Below are positions 24,680 through 35,575 of a stretch of DNA of 64,000 nt, in pieces. How positions within the stretch are numbered: the stretch's first letter is position 1; every line of letters begins with the position of its first letter. The position numbers and the translations under genes were made by a program. The DNA comes from Chinchilla lanigera (Eukaryota; Chordata; Mammalia; Rodentia; Chinchillidae). The notes under the pieces are model-generated. The model worked only from the letters and a program-made list of their open reading frames with translations. It did not search any database and was not told the origin of the DNA. The DNA lies in NCBI RefSeq assembly GCF_000276665.1, contig NW_004955472.1:12668045-12732044 (forward strand), in the 5' to 3' direction.

Positions 24680-26205
24680 TACACTTTTAGGAAATCTCAG
24701 CCAACTGTCCCTCAGACAAAGGACTCCTGTCTAGAACATATAAAGAATTTTAGAAAATCAGGCTCCCAAAATTCAAAGACCTGATCCAAAAATGGGCACC
24801 CGAGATGAATACACAATGCTTATATGAAGAAATACAAATGGCAAATAAATACATGAAAAAATGTTCAACATCATTAGTCATTCCATCTCACCCCAGAAAG
24901 AATGGCTGTCATCAAGAAATCAACACATAACAAATGCTAGAGGGGCTGTGGGGAACAAGGAACTCTTCTCCACTGTTGGTGAGAGTATAGACTGGTGCAG
25001 CCCCTGTGGAAATCAGTCTGGAGATTCCTCAGTAAACTAGAGTTAGAAGTCCCATTCAACTGAGCTATCGCCCTCCTGGGTATTTTTCCAGAAGAACTGA
25101 AAACATCATCCCACAGTGATATATGTGCACCCATGTTTATAGCAGTGCAATTTGTCATACCTAAATCTTTGAAACAACCCAAATCCCCATCAGCTGAGAA
25201 ATGGATAAAAAAGATGTGGTATTTTTACACAATAAGTGTTACTCAGCTATAAACTAGCAGCTTTCATAGGTAAATGGATGCAACTAGAGACCATATTCAT
25301 TAGTGAAATAAATCAGATGCACATGTGTAAACATTGTATTTCCTCTCCACTATAAGAGCCTGAAAGAGTAAATAAAATCTGAAAGGTACAGTAGATACTA
25401 TGAAAGGGAGAAGAAACTGCTCAAATAGGAAGAAGCAACTAGGATGAAGGAGGGGAGAGGAAAAAGAAGAGAAAAAAATATGTATATGTATATACAGGAT
25501 AGCTAGGATAATTGTACTATTAATATCTGTTGGTTTATTGAAAGGAATTGTTAATGTGTAATTGTTTGATCAGTCTACATGCCTGCATCTGGTTATCTGT
25601 GCAGCCAATTTGAAGATAACATTATGTAATACAACAACCATTGTTAATGTCCTATCACAATGTTTTGAAATTCTGTATCATTTTTATTCTCTATGCTGTT
25701 TATGTATTTGTTTTTATTGTTTTGGCTTTTTTTTTCTTTTCTCTTCAAAATGAAAAATAAAATTTATATGTATATACAAGGATAGCTGGGATAGATGTAT
25801 TGCTGATGTCTGTGGTTTATTGAAAGGAACAGTCAGTACTTAAAATTTTATTTTTTCTTGACCAATTTTGCACGCTTGAATTTGGTAATCAGAATGACTG
25901 ATCTGAAAACAATAATATGCAGTATAAGAGCCATTGTTGCACTCCTACCATCTTGTACCATGAAGCTTTGCGTCATTTCCAGTGGGTTTTTTATTACTTG
26001 TTACTGTCTTTGATTGGTCAGTACATTCTTACATCTGGTGGACTGAGCAACTTCGTTGAAGATAACAGTATGTAATGTAGCAACCACTGTTAATTCCTAT
26101 CATTTTGTTTTGAGGTCATGTATCATTTTTGTTGTTTTTGTGTTGTTTTGATTTTGTCTTCATTGTTGTTTCATTAGTTTTTTATCTTTAAAATAAAAAA
26201 GAAAG
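24680..26205 (+). mobile_element. LINE-1, 5'-truncated, 3' end of ORF2 plus 3' UTR
   Basis: The left part (24,680-25,380) is the C-terminal part of L1 ORF2: 'catataaagaattttag', 'ccaaaaatgggc', 'gaaatacaaatggcaaataa', 'atttatagcagtgcaatttg' and 'aaacaacccaaatccccatc' occur in the canonical order. No sense ORF of 60 codons survives, so the copy is dead. An unusual 3' UTR follows, with an internally repeated block (25,480-26,205), ending in an AATAAA-containing A-rich tail. L1 encodes the machinery that mobilises the SINEs nearby. Target-site duplications were not found. Confidence 0.9.
25480..26205 (+). repeat. Tandem repeat array in the L1 3' UTR
   Basis: Three diverged units are visible: about 25,480-25,764, 25,765-26,000 and 26,001-26,205. 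Units 1 and 2 share 'ggatagct-gga', 'gtttattgaaagga'. Units 1 and 3 share 'gaagataaca-tatgtaat', 'caacca-tgttaat', 'cctatca' and 'gtatcatttttt'-like blocks. Each of these two ends in a T-rich stretch followed by 'aaaataaaa'. Unit 2 holds 'gagccattgttgcactccta' in the matching place. The unit edges are estimates made by eye. Confidence 0.75.
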
Positions 26206-28066
26206 AAATCCCCGTAAATTCCAAAGAAAGAATAGATACTAACATTAAAATTCAAAATTATTTTTAAATATATCCATTTAAGAATTTATTTTTAAATATA
26301 TCCACTTAAGAATTTTAAAATGTTTTATTTTAAACCTGCTGGTTATCTTTTTTTTTTAGTTTCGACACTTATCAACAAACTGAGGGAAAATTTAAACAAC
26401 TCAGTTTTCTCTTGCCAGTAGGCATTTTATGCTAATCAGATCACTAAATTGGAAGGCTGTCAAGGGTTTAAAGAACCAAATGTCATTTTCTCCAAAAGCC
26501 AAGCCCCCTAAATGGTTTTTCTAAAGGCAGCTTGGTTTTTTTTTTTTTTATCTCAGTCTGAATCTCAACAGCACATCTCTCTGCTGTGTCTTGATCCCCA
26601 TACTACAAATACTGAGTGCTTACTTGATAAATGTTCAAAAAGAGTGCAGTCTGGAAATGCATACAGTATAAAGGCTTATTATATGGGGTGCTTGGGGGAG
26701 GAGAGCGGCATGTAAAAGCCACACCACAGATTACAGTTTTCTGCAAGTATATCACTAGGTTCTCCTAGATCCTAGACTTAGTTCTCACAACTCAATCTAC
26801 TAGAAATTTTTCTTTGAAGAAATTATTTTAAGTTTTTTTAAGTTATTCAAATTGGTAAACTTAATTTCCAGTTTTCCGTTATTAGTGTAATCATGATTCT
26901 TTTATTAAATGCTTAGTTGTCTCGGACAGCACAGTGTTGACTGACTGGAAACAGTCTGCATGGAGGATGTAGTGTACCCCTCCTAGCTTAGAGTTACGGG
27001 AATTTTTACAGTCGCGGGCTTTTGAGATGAATTGAGACTTCACATCATGTCTGGTCATTCCCATCTCACTGCTTGTTAATGTAGCACTTCCTTCACATTC
27101 AGCTTATTGCTTTTATATGTGCCCAGGGCCTAAAGGTTGTGGAAAGTCAAATGTGTAAAAAGTGTTTAGTTTTTATTTCTTTCTTAGCTTTGCTTTGCAT
27201 TTACTTGAAAGAAAATATAGGCTGCATGCTGACATCTGCACTGCTCTTGACTCTGGGAGATATTGAAATATGGATTAAAAGACAAACACATTAATTGCTC
27301 AAACAAAAATTATAGAATGGCAGCCCCTTCTGATTTTATTTTACTTTTTAAATATTACTAGTCCCACACAAGACTGGCGTTTTATCTGTAAAATGGTAGG
27401 TGAATATTAACTTTATAAGACTGCAAAGAAACTCAAGTCAACTTACTTTTTCACAGATTGTCCTAGTGAAGTCAGATGGTATAAGATTGCGCTATGATAG
27501 AATTGCTAAAACATTCGTAATAGGATACCAGGGCTTCAAAGAGCAAAGAAACAAGAGTAAAGTAATGTGAATCTAAGAAAAGTAATTTAGTTCATGCTAA
27601 AAAAAAAAAAACAACCTGAGTTTATTGTCTTGGCCAAATAAATTCATGACCAAATAAAATTCCTTAGTAATGAGTGCAGTAGGTTGGGTTTAATTTGACT
27701 ACTGCTCTATTCATGAAGCTATAGAGTGATGCTTGACCTGATACCTGCATTAAACATTTGCAGATTTTGGCCCATTTTTCCATGTTTACTTGAGAAATAG
27801 AAAAAAAGTGATAGTAAGCCCAGAATTAACCCTTTCTAATAAAATGTGACCTAAAATAGCATTGAAAAACATTTTCAAAGCAAAAATAGAAGAGTGTATT
27901 AAAAGTTTACCACATCATGTAATTTAAAATAATTTCCTTACTGAAGTTCTGAAAGATTTGTTTTCATTGAAGTTTTCACTTTCAAGGTGATATATACTAC
28001 ATATTATTTCTTGATTAATTACTAATTGCTCACATTTATACCATATCCTCCCACTCCATCCCCCAC
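26206..28066. other. Unannotated AT-rich sequence
   Basis: No gene supported. A 27-base imperfect tandem duplication ('ttatttttaaatatatcca') lies at 26,259-26,313. Confidence 0.5.
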
Positions 28067-28071
28067 ACAAT

Positions 28072-28102
<31 letters not shown>
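28067..28102 (+). repeat. (CA)n microsatellite
   Basis: A run of CA dinucleotides, pure from about 28,074, with one interruption near its start. Potentially polymorphic. Confidence 0.97.
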
Positions 28103-28865
28103 TGAACAGGTATCAGTGATGAGTTAATATTTAACTCCTGTGGCAATGAGGAAGTATTTTAGTGAATAAATCCAAAACTGTGGACACCCTTAATTCATCT
28201 TAATCCCTGCTATGTTATGAGAGCAACTGAGAGATTACAATAAAAAGAAAAATATTGCATACATACATAGAATAATATGTAGACAAAGTGAATAACAACT
28301 CACAAGGATGTAATTCACAGGATGTATTACTACATGAACCTCAGTGTATTCATTTGTGATATGATTTCAGTTTAAAAATTAACAAAAACACCAGCTTAAT
28401 CCCTGTCACATACTATATTTTTAATTAATGCATATTTTCTTCAAAGTCAAGATTCTTGCAAGTTCCTATTTGAGAGAAAGGCAGCAGAGCTAGTTCTGTT
28501 TAGTTCCTGGCTGTTTTATTCCTGAGCAAATTAGCATAGGATAATTCTCTTTCTAGAAAAGCTACAACCTGAGACCACTGTCTTCTCTCATGTGTGGTGG
28601 CCCGCCCTCATGCTGTAGTTTGTGGTTCTTTTCCTACTTTTACTTGACCCAGACTTGCTCTGCAGAGGCTGTTTCTTTTCGTCCCTTTAATAAAACTTTA
28701 CAGCAGTTAAGAAAAAAAAAAAAAGCTAACCTGCCTTGTCTGGTTTTGTTGTTGTTCATTGCATCTGTGAATTATATGTCTTAATAGGGTTCAGTATGAT
28801 ATTTTATGCATGCAGCATGCAGTGCTCAAATCCAGTGGAGTTCACCAGCATTTCTGCCCGCTACA
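28103..28865. other. Unannotated sequence
   Basis: No gene supported. A T-poor A run sits near 28,710-28,723. Confidence 0.5.
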
Positions 28866-29044
28866 CCGTACTGGGGATTGAACGCAGGGACATTCTACCA
28901 CTGAGCTATATGCCCAACCCTTTCTGTTTTTCATTTTGAGACAGTGTCTCATTAAGTTGCCCAAATAGGCCTTGAACTTGTGATCCTCTAACCTCAGCCT
29001 CTTGTGCTATGGGGACTACAGACCTTTGCCACCACACCCAGCTT
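28866..29044 (-). mobile_element. B1-ID dimeric SINE (antisense)
   Basis: The ID-like part reads 'ccgtactggggattgaacgc', 'ccactgagctatatgcccaa'. It is joined to an antisense B1 part reading 'ttttgagacagtgtctcatt', 'ggccttgaacttgtgatcct' and 'tgccaccacacccagctt'. Same B1-dID/MEN-type architecture as the copy at 16,100, in the opposite orientation. Confidence 0.85.
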
Positions 29045-29104
29045 CCAGTCTTCTGTTATTTATCCTGGACTCCTCCTAACCTCCAGTAATCTCTAGTTCA
29101 CAGG

Positions 29105-29345
29105 TAGTTGTCCAAGTCCTGCTCAGTCATCTCTTCTTCTCTAAGGCGCTCCATGACCACCTTCCGGATAAAATCCATGCTTTCTTTGTCCTTTTATACT
29201 TAGAGATGTGTGTATTTGTACCATAATGATGAGCTGTTGTTTTAAATCTGGCCACCATCTCCATTAAGTTGTTAGCTCATCACTGTTAACAGTGCTTTAT
29301 TCCCTGACATAAAGACTAAGCAGTAGATCTTTGTTGAGATGAAAT
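29105..29345 (+). repeat. L2 LINE 3' end
   Basis: The order 'caagtcctgctcagtcatct', 'cgctccatgaccaccttcc', 'taagttgttagctcatcact' and a terminal 'cagtagatctttgttgagat' follows the 3' end of mammalian L2. Ancient and diverged. Confidence 0.6.
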
Positions 29346-29517
29346 GAGGTGAAAAGAATTCACCACATTCCCTAAAAGGTCTTTAAGATTGTTTAAAATG
29401 CAGGGTAGGAGTTTTTTTTAAAAAAAAGTGTTTCACTTTATAAAAAGTAATGTTGTCTTATTTTTGCTATAGAAAGCAAATCATTTTAATGACAAACATT
29501 TTACAAAACACGTGTAG

Positions 29518-29812
29518 TAATCCTCTCATTCATGGTTCTACCTTCCATAGTCTCAATTACTTGTGGCCAACTGCACTCTGAAAATATTAAATGGAAAATT
29601 CCAGAAATAAGCAGTTAATAAGTTGTAGATAGTTTTCACTACAGTATCTCATTATTGTTCTATTTTATTGTTACTAATCTCTTGTTGTTTTACCTAATTT
29701 GTAAATTAAAACTTTGTCATAGATATATGTTTAAGAAAAAACAGTATATGTAGGATCCCTCCTGGGGGTCTTGGAACATACCCATCATAGTTAAGGGGGA
29801 ACTACTTACTAT
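29518..29812. repeat. Tigger-like (pogo) non-autonomous DNA transposon
   Basis: Both ends of a Tigger-type element are visible: 'gttctaccttccatagtctc', 'tgtggccaactgcactctga' and 'aatggaaaattccagaaata' on the left, 'tgggggtcttggaacatacc' and 'aaggggg' on the right. The transposase core is absent, so this is an internally deleted copy. Such elements are ancient and immobile in mammals. Confidence 0.8.
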
Positions 29813-30589
29813 AAATTTATAAAGAAGAAAATTAATTTCACTTACCCTTTATTCAGATATAAGCATTATTAATATTTTGATATCCTCAATCCTTTTACTT
29901 AAAGATATAAACATATGTATACATGTTTATTTAAACAAAGTTGAAATTTTAGTTTGTGCTACTTTCTAACTGCTATGCTTTTCTAAAGTAGTTTGTATTA
30001 TCTTCATGTATTAGTAATCTTTTTTCTAAAACATTTTAATGTTTTTTGCATTTCATCATGTGAACCTGCTGCAACTTATTATTGAAGATACTGTTTCTTT
30101 CAGCTTTGTTTGGTGTTGTAAAATCACTCTGCATACGTATCATTATACACAGAATTTAACATTAAACTTTAGTTATTCTGGTTGTTAAAATATTGAAATA
30201 TTTTCATACTAATGTTAAAAGTTGTCACCATGCAGCCTCCCAGCATTCTTGCACCTCTCCTTCTGCAAGTCTGGTAACACAGCACCTAAGGTGTCAGTGC
30301 CTGGCACAGGAGGAAGTGGCACAGGTAGATCTGTTCTGATTAATCTTCATGGTGATATATCTGTTCAGAGTAATTAACATCCGTGGAACTTTGCATATAT
30401 CTCTTGTTATTTCTTTAAAGACCTGATAGTGAAAATTTTTGACCAACACGTATCAGGATCCTATTACAAAACAGCTCATTGGATTTAGGAAAATTCAGGG
30501 ATGGGTCTCTAGAAACTATTTTAAAAAGAGGGGCAGAACGTGAGAAACACATGGACTGAGAAGAGCAGAGATATTTTTTAGCCCTAGAC
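29813..30589. other. Unannotated sequence
   Basis: AT-rich, then more balanced from 30,230 on. Nothing recognised. Confidence 0.5.
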
Positions 30590-30617
30590 ATAAAGGTCAT
30601 AAAGGTCATAAAGGTGA
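30590..30617 (+). promoter_or_regulatory. Triple direct repeat of nuclear-receptor half-sites
   Basis: A 9-base unit is repeated three times. It places AGGTCA at 30,594-30,599 and 30,603-30,608 and AGGTGA at 30,612-30,617, each separated by TAA. That is direct-repeat spacing 3. The first two are preceded by AA, giving the exact NBRE form AAAGGTCA. Family knowledge: AGGTCA half-sites bind nuclear receptors, spacing 3 favours VDR/RXR, and AAAGGTCA is the NR4A monomer site. Function of this copy is inference. Confidence 0.5.
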
Positions 30618-31389
30618 GTGGTTTTTGGATGCAAAAAGAAAGCCAGTTTGAGAAGAGTTGTGACTTCCAGTTGAGGGTTGTAGTCAACCAGTAGCAGCCA
30701 TGCGGTCAATAAACGCAAGGAATAGATATCCCAACTTCCCTCCCTTCTTCTCTGGTCTGCCGGGGATTCTCCTTGCTGCACCAACCAGAAGTTAGAGGAC
30801 TGGGGAATCTGTTTTCATAGTTTCTTTCAGGTCAACTTCCCACGATGGAGAATTATTTTGGAGGAGTGAGCCCAGAAAAGATTTGGCACATGTTTAACCT
30901 CTTTATTCCATAATAAAAATTTATTTTTAGGAAATTGTTTTAGAGCCTCAAATGGAGGCTATAGTCAGGATATGAGTTGATTATATTTACTTTAGAGATA
31001 GTCTGAATATACTCAGAAGGGAGTGTACTGTGGGGCAGTAGTGGAAGGGAAAAATCAGAGTACCTGAGCGGTGTAGGGAGAGCGAAAACCACTGCCACAG
31101 TGGAGGTAGGAGCACCTTGGATAAACACTAGAGTCCAGCAGTGGGCGGAAGGATGTGTAACCACAGAGAACAGGCATTCCCATGATTGCCATCAAGATTC
31201 CTTAATTAGCACTGGTGGACCACTACCCAATTCATGGGTACTGTACATTTACCTCAGAAGAGATTTTAAAGAACATTTCAGCTGTATTCAAACTGTTTGT
31301 AGCCACAAAGTCCTGTTATGAAGTGAAATATCACAGAGAAGCCCATCATATAAAACACAAGTGCAGCTGCTGTGGTAGGTGGGAAAACA
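30618..31389. other. Unannotated sequence
   Basis: Balanced composition; no exon or repeat recognised. Short ORFs on both strands lack domains. Confidence 0.45.
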
Positions 31390-31510
31390 TTGAGCCTTCT
31401 GCTCTCCAGTTTTGTACACTGGGGACTTCATGGTTTGCCTAAAGTCACACGGCCTTCTGGGGACAAAGTTAAGACAGGACTCGCAGTCTCTTGACTACTA
31501 TCCTCTGTAT
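31390..31510 (-). repeat. Possible MIR fragment
   Basis: 'gccta-aagtcacacggcct', 'aagttaagacaggactcgca' and 'gactactatcctc' fit the antisense MIR core ('gcccaaggtcacacagct', 'ggattcgaacccagg'). Confidence 0.6.
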
Positions 31511-33654
31511 CTGTAGAGAGAGCCCTTCTCCAGTAGTTACCAGGTTTATCTATCACAGAAGCTTTTCCTTGTGTTTTCCCAACTTTAATTGGTTTAACAG
31601 CTTGTTAATAATACTGAGCTCATCATGCTGTAACCACTCATCTAAGAGCTTCATATGCATGGTTTCTACCCTGCTTGTACATTACATGCAGGGAACTTTT
31701 TATAAACACAGTGGTGCTGTAGCCAGAATTGTTCACTGTGTTAGGAGTGTATGGACTTAAGTAGTTTTTAGAAGCTCAGAACATTCTAGTGAGCAGCAAG
31801 GGTTGAGGCAGTCTGTTCTGTGGAGTGCTGAGCAAGTGCTCGGAGTCCTAGAAATGAGGAGTTTGCTAAGTTCCAACCGCAGGCAGCGCTGATACTCTCA
31901 GCAGTTCCGTAACTGATTGTGAAATTTGGGCAAAATGAAAGGTAAGTTGCACATCTGGAAGAAGACTGGAATTTGATTTTGTGAGGTGGGAATTAGGGTT
32001 AAATTGCTTAGAATTATGTTGACTTAATGATACTTTGTAAATCAGAAGTAAACTAGTAAAATTCTAGTGAAAGGCACATATTTGTGCATATAATGGTAAT
32101 TAGACATAAAGTTACATTTGTTCAAGATTAATCCATTGATATCCCATCATGGATATTTATACTTTGTGTTCTTAACGTTTTAGTTTTTTTGGGAAAATAC
32201 ACATTTTAATTAAAGATAGTTGTATTTTTAATGTTTCTAAAATGGTTCGGTAGAATTATCTTAAGTTACAGAGTAAGTTTTAGTCAGATTTCTCTAGGCA
32301 TAATTTTGAAAGAATAGTATTTCTATGAATATTTGTTTCTCCCATATAGTAAATAAATACTTTTAAGGTTAAGTGTAAAATTCTATAATTTATTACATTA
32401 AGACATTTCTATAATTTGTTACCCAGGGTTTAAATGAACAGTAAGTTATATTTATTTTGGTTTACATTTTTTAATAATGTATTATGAGACCTATGCATTC
32501 TTACTTCTAGGCTGATCATCTTATTTTATTTAAAAAGTACATTATCCTCCTTTTCCTTCTTCCACTCTGATTCTTTGCTGTAGGTCTTTGAATAGTCAGT
32601 GTCCTTGCTACAGTAAACATTTTTAAATATATAAATGGAAACTGCATTTTGTTCTGGATATCAAACACACTATACCCAACGTTGTATCCATAGCTAAAAC
32701 ATTGTCTTTTTCCTTATTTTTTCTTGTTAAAAGTCTAATTCAAGTTGCTTTAGAAGAGAAAACTATAAGTTATTAGGAAAAGCTCTCCTTGTATGTGATT
32801 TAACAGTGTAACATGTTTGTCTTTGAATGTCATGTGTTAATTAAATCCATTAATGGCTATTGTCAGTAAATTAAAATGTTTTAATTTTGTGCTTCTTGCA
32901 TTTTAGAGAACAGTCTTAGGCTAACATCATAATCCAGACATGCCTTTTTAAAAAGACAACTCCTCTCAGTACAAGTAGAAAAATCAACTTAGTTAAAATA
33001 TGTGAATGATATTTCACTATAATAAAAATAAGCAGATTTGTAATAATATACCCAGTTCTATGAAAAACAAAAAGCCCAAAGCAGAGACTTGCTGACTGTC
33101 TATGGGAACAAGCACTTTTTCCCTTGTGGTTATATCAGATTCCTAGATGCTGGTAGAAAGATTTGCATAAAAGGTAGTGATGACAGTCTGAGTGTGGTAT
33201 TGCCACCTCCTGCAGACAGAAGTCCCTTCAAGTTCCTGCCAAGTCCCATTACTGTTGGACTTGCCTTCTCTTCACTGGGCTTGTCTTTGGTTCTCCAGGT
33301 TTTCTTTCAGTCCATTTCTTGAATTTGAGATGCTTATGGATATTTACTGAGATAGTGGTTTATACATTTCAGTAAGTATTTCCTGAGCACCTTGAGTTGT
33401 TTGGAGGGAACATCTAAAAATGTGCACACTTCCTCTCATACTTATTTTAGATTTATTAATACTTATCTTTCCTTGGTTGGTATTAAAATTAAAGAGTTTT
33501 AACCCTACACAGGACCTTGGAGATACACCTAGTGAAAGGGTAGCATCAGTGGAGAATATACAAAGGAAAAACATGTTTTTTTTTTATTAAAGTATAACTA
33601 CTTGTTATGAGTCAAATTTTGATTATGAAGCCTCAATGCTGCACATTCTTTATA
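31511..33654. other. Unannotated AT-rich sequence
   Basis: About 2.1 kb with no recognised gene or repeat. Possible intronic or intergenic unique DNA. Confidence 0.5.
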
Positions 33655-33780
33655 AAAGCATAAAACGAGTATGATGATACCTACCTTCCATGATTTTTGT
33701 GACTTTGGAAATAATACAATAATAACAGATACAAATGCTTATGACAGTGCCTGAGTAGTGTAGAAACAAATGACAGGCCT
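33655..33780 (+). repeat. MIR SINE fragment
   Basis: 'gatgatacctaccttccatg', 'tacaaatgcttatgacagtg' and 'cctgagtagtgtagaaac' correspond to the MIR 3' half in sense orientation. Confidence 0.55.
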
Positions 33781-34177
33781 CATTGTTGGCACTTCTATTC
33801 TCCCCTGTGGTCTGCCCATCCCTTCACTGCCAACCCTAGATTACTTGTAGCCCATACCTGTGGCCTTTGTTCCAGTCTCATTGACATGGTCAGGCCATAT
33901 TCCTTCCTGGAACCCCTCTCTGCAGTCTTAGCTTTTCTTGGATCTTTGGTAGTCTGCATATGAAAACTGCTTTGTCATCATTAGGGGCTGAGAGCATTAG
34001 ACTTTAATAGAAATATTTAAATTTTGAAATATTCAGAAGCCTCTGCAAAAGCAAACAGTAATTACGCCCTGTTTGCCAGTATTCGTTTATCAGCATCATC
34101 AAAATGACCTGCAGAGGAAAAAAGACAAAAAGCAAAAACTTCTAGGGAATATAATTTAACATTCCTTAGTCTGTTCA

Positions 34178-34282
34178 TTTTTTTTTTTTTTTTTTCTGGT
34201 TTTTCTCCGGTACCGGGAACCGAACTCACGACCTTGCGCTTGCCAGGCAGGCGCTTTTGCCGCTGAGCTAAATCCCCAGCCC
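34178..34282 (-). mobile_element. ID-like SINE (antisense)
   Basis: A T tract of about 18 bases precedes 'ggtaccgggaaccgaactca', 'cttgccaggcaggcgctttt' and 'gctgagctaaatccccagcc'. The flanks share 'tgttcatttttt' (34,172 and 34,284), a likely target-site duplication. High similarity to the copy at 7,362 suggests recent activity. Confidence 0.92.
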
Positions 34283-34322
34283 CTGTTCATTTTTTTATAA
34301 GAAGCATTTATCATCATCATCA

Positions 34323-34823
34323 TTATCAATGAATTAGTCTGTTTTGATTTCTATAACAAAATGGCATAGACTAGACGGCTTAAACAACAGTTTCTTCACA
34401 GTTCTAGAAAATAGCAATCCAAGATCAAGGTTCCAGCTGATGTGGTTTCTAGTGAGGGCTCTTTTCCCTGCTTACTTGCTGTATTTTACATGATCTTTCT
34501 TCAGGGAAGAGGAGAAAAAGGAGAGGGCAAAAATGGGGCAGAGTAAAGGACTAATTCTCAGGTACTTCTTTTTTGTGTTTGTGTACCAGGAATCGAATTC
34601 ATGACCTTGCCCTTGCCAGACAGGCGCTTGTGCCACTGAGCTATATCCCCAGCCCCCTCTTCTTATTGAGTCACAAATTCTAATGGCTCATGTCATCAGC
34701 TTTTATGACCTTCATAATTACTTCCTGAGAAGCCTTTTCACATATAGTAACACAGGAGGTTGAGGGTGAATTTGAATATGAATTTTGGGGGACACAACTG
34801 TTCAGTCTGCAGTAATCACGATT
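34323..34823 (-). mobile_element. MaLR-like LTR interrupted by a SINE
   Basis: The plus strand reads as an antisense ERVL-MaLR-type LTR: 'attagtctgttttgatttct', 'ggcttaaacaacagtttctt', 'tcacagttctagaaaatagc', 'ccaagatcaaggttccagct', 'tagtgagggctc' and, after the SINE, 'atgaattttgggggacacaa' and 'tgttcagtctgcagta'. MaLR LTRs are old non-autonomous retroelement remnants. No internal region or coding sequence is attached. The exact subfamily is not assigned. Confidence 0.75.
34568..34656 (-). mobile_element. ID-like SINE nested in the LTR
   Basis: 'gtaccaggaatcgaattcat', 'cttgccagacaggcgcttgt' and 'ccactgagctatatccccag' identify an antisense ID-like element splitting the LTR. Its tail is short and interrupted, and target-site duplications are unclear, so it is older than the 7,362 copy. 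Confidence 0.9.
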
Positions 34824-34904
34824 ATCATCATTTAATGACATTAATTAAAAGATTAGAAAATGAAAGGAGGTTGCATGTTAGATTGTACTCCTGTGGCAAT
34901 CTTG

Positions 34905-35060
34905 TGTGTACCTCATTTTGCTTAATTCTCACATACATTATTTAATTTGATTCTCATAATTACCCTATGAGGTAGGTATTATTTGTCTCCATTAGGTAGA
35001 TTGGAAAGCACCAAGGCATGGATAAATAATTTGCTGATTATACAATTTGCAAGTTTGCAT
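34905..35060 (-). repeat. MIR SINE fragment
   Basis: 'ttgattctcataattaccct' followed by 'atgaggtaggtattatttgt' and 'tagattggaaagcaccaagg' is the antisense MIR core. Confidence 0.75.
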
Positions 35061-35429
35061 AAGGGTCCTGATGAGAATGTAGTCTTCTGTCAAGCAACTG
35101 TGCTTTAAACCATGGTATCACATATTTGCGATGATACTTGCATCATAACTTTCTAACATCACAAATTAACTAAAGCTAATTATACAGCTAACCCTAGAGT
35201 CATGATGTGTACTGTGAAGTCACATAGCTAGGATGTGTATGTTTGCTCTTATACATTATGAAACCTTGATCATATGGTTTGCTAAACTGTATGAAAGTAC
35301 ATATTTTGTTAAGGACTTGCCCTAACCTAACTCCCACTTGGGAACCCACTGTGGACAGAGGCCCTATCTTCAGCATAGTATCAGGCATATAATGGATGTC
35401 AACAAGTGTCAGACCAATAGAATTACTAG

Positions 35430-35575
35430 TAGATTGTTGACCTTTGGAAGTTTCCTTGAGATAACTAAACTTTCTAAGCCCCAGTTAAATAATGTATTAA
35501 TAGACAATAATAATACCTACCACTGCCATTTTTCTGAATATTAAAGGAAAAAATGTGCATAGAGCTTACTTTAAA
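35430..35575 (+). repeat. MIR SINE fragment
   Basis: 'gttgacctttggaagtttcc', 'actttctaagccccagttaa' and 'ataataatacctaccactgc' fit MIR in sense orientation. Confidence 0.6.

Noticed and set aside
28067..28102. CRISPR or other structured array
   Set aside because: It is a plain CA microsatellite. No spaced direct repeats typical of CRISPR occur anywhere, as expected for mammalian DNA.
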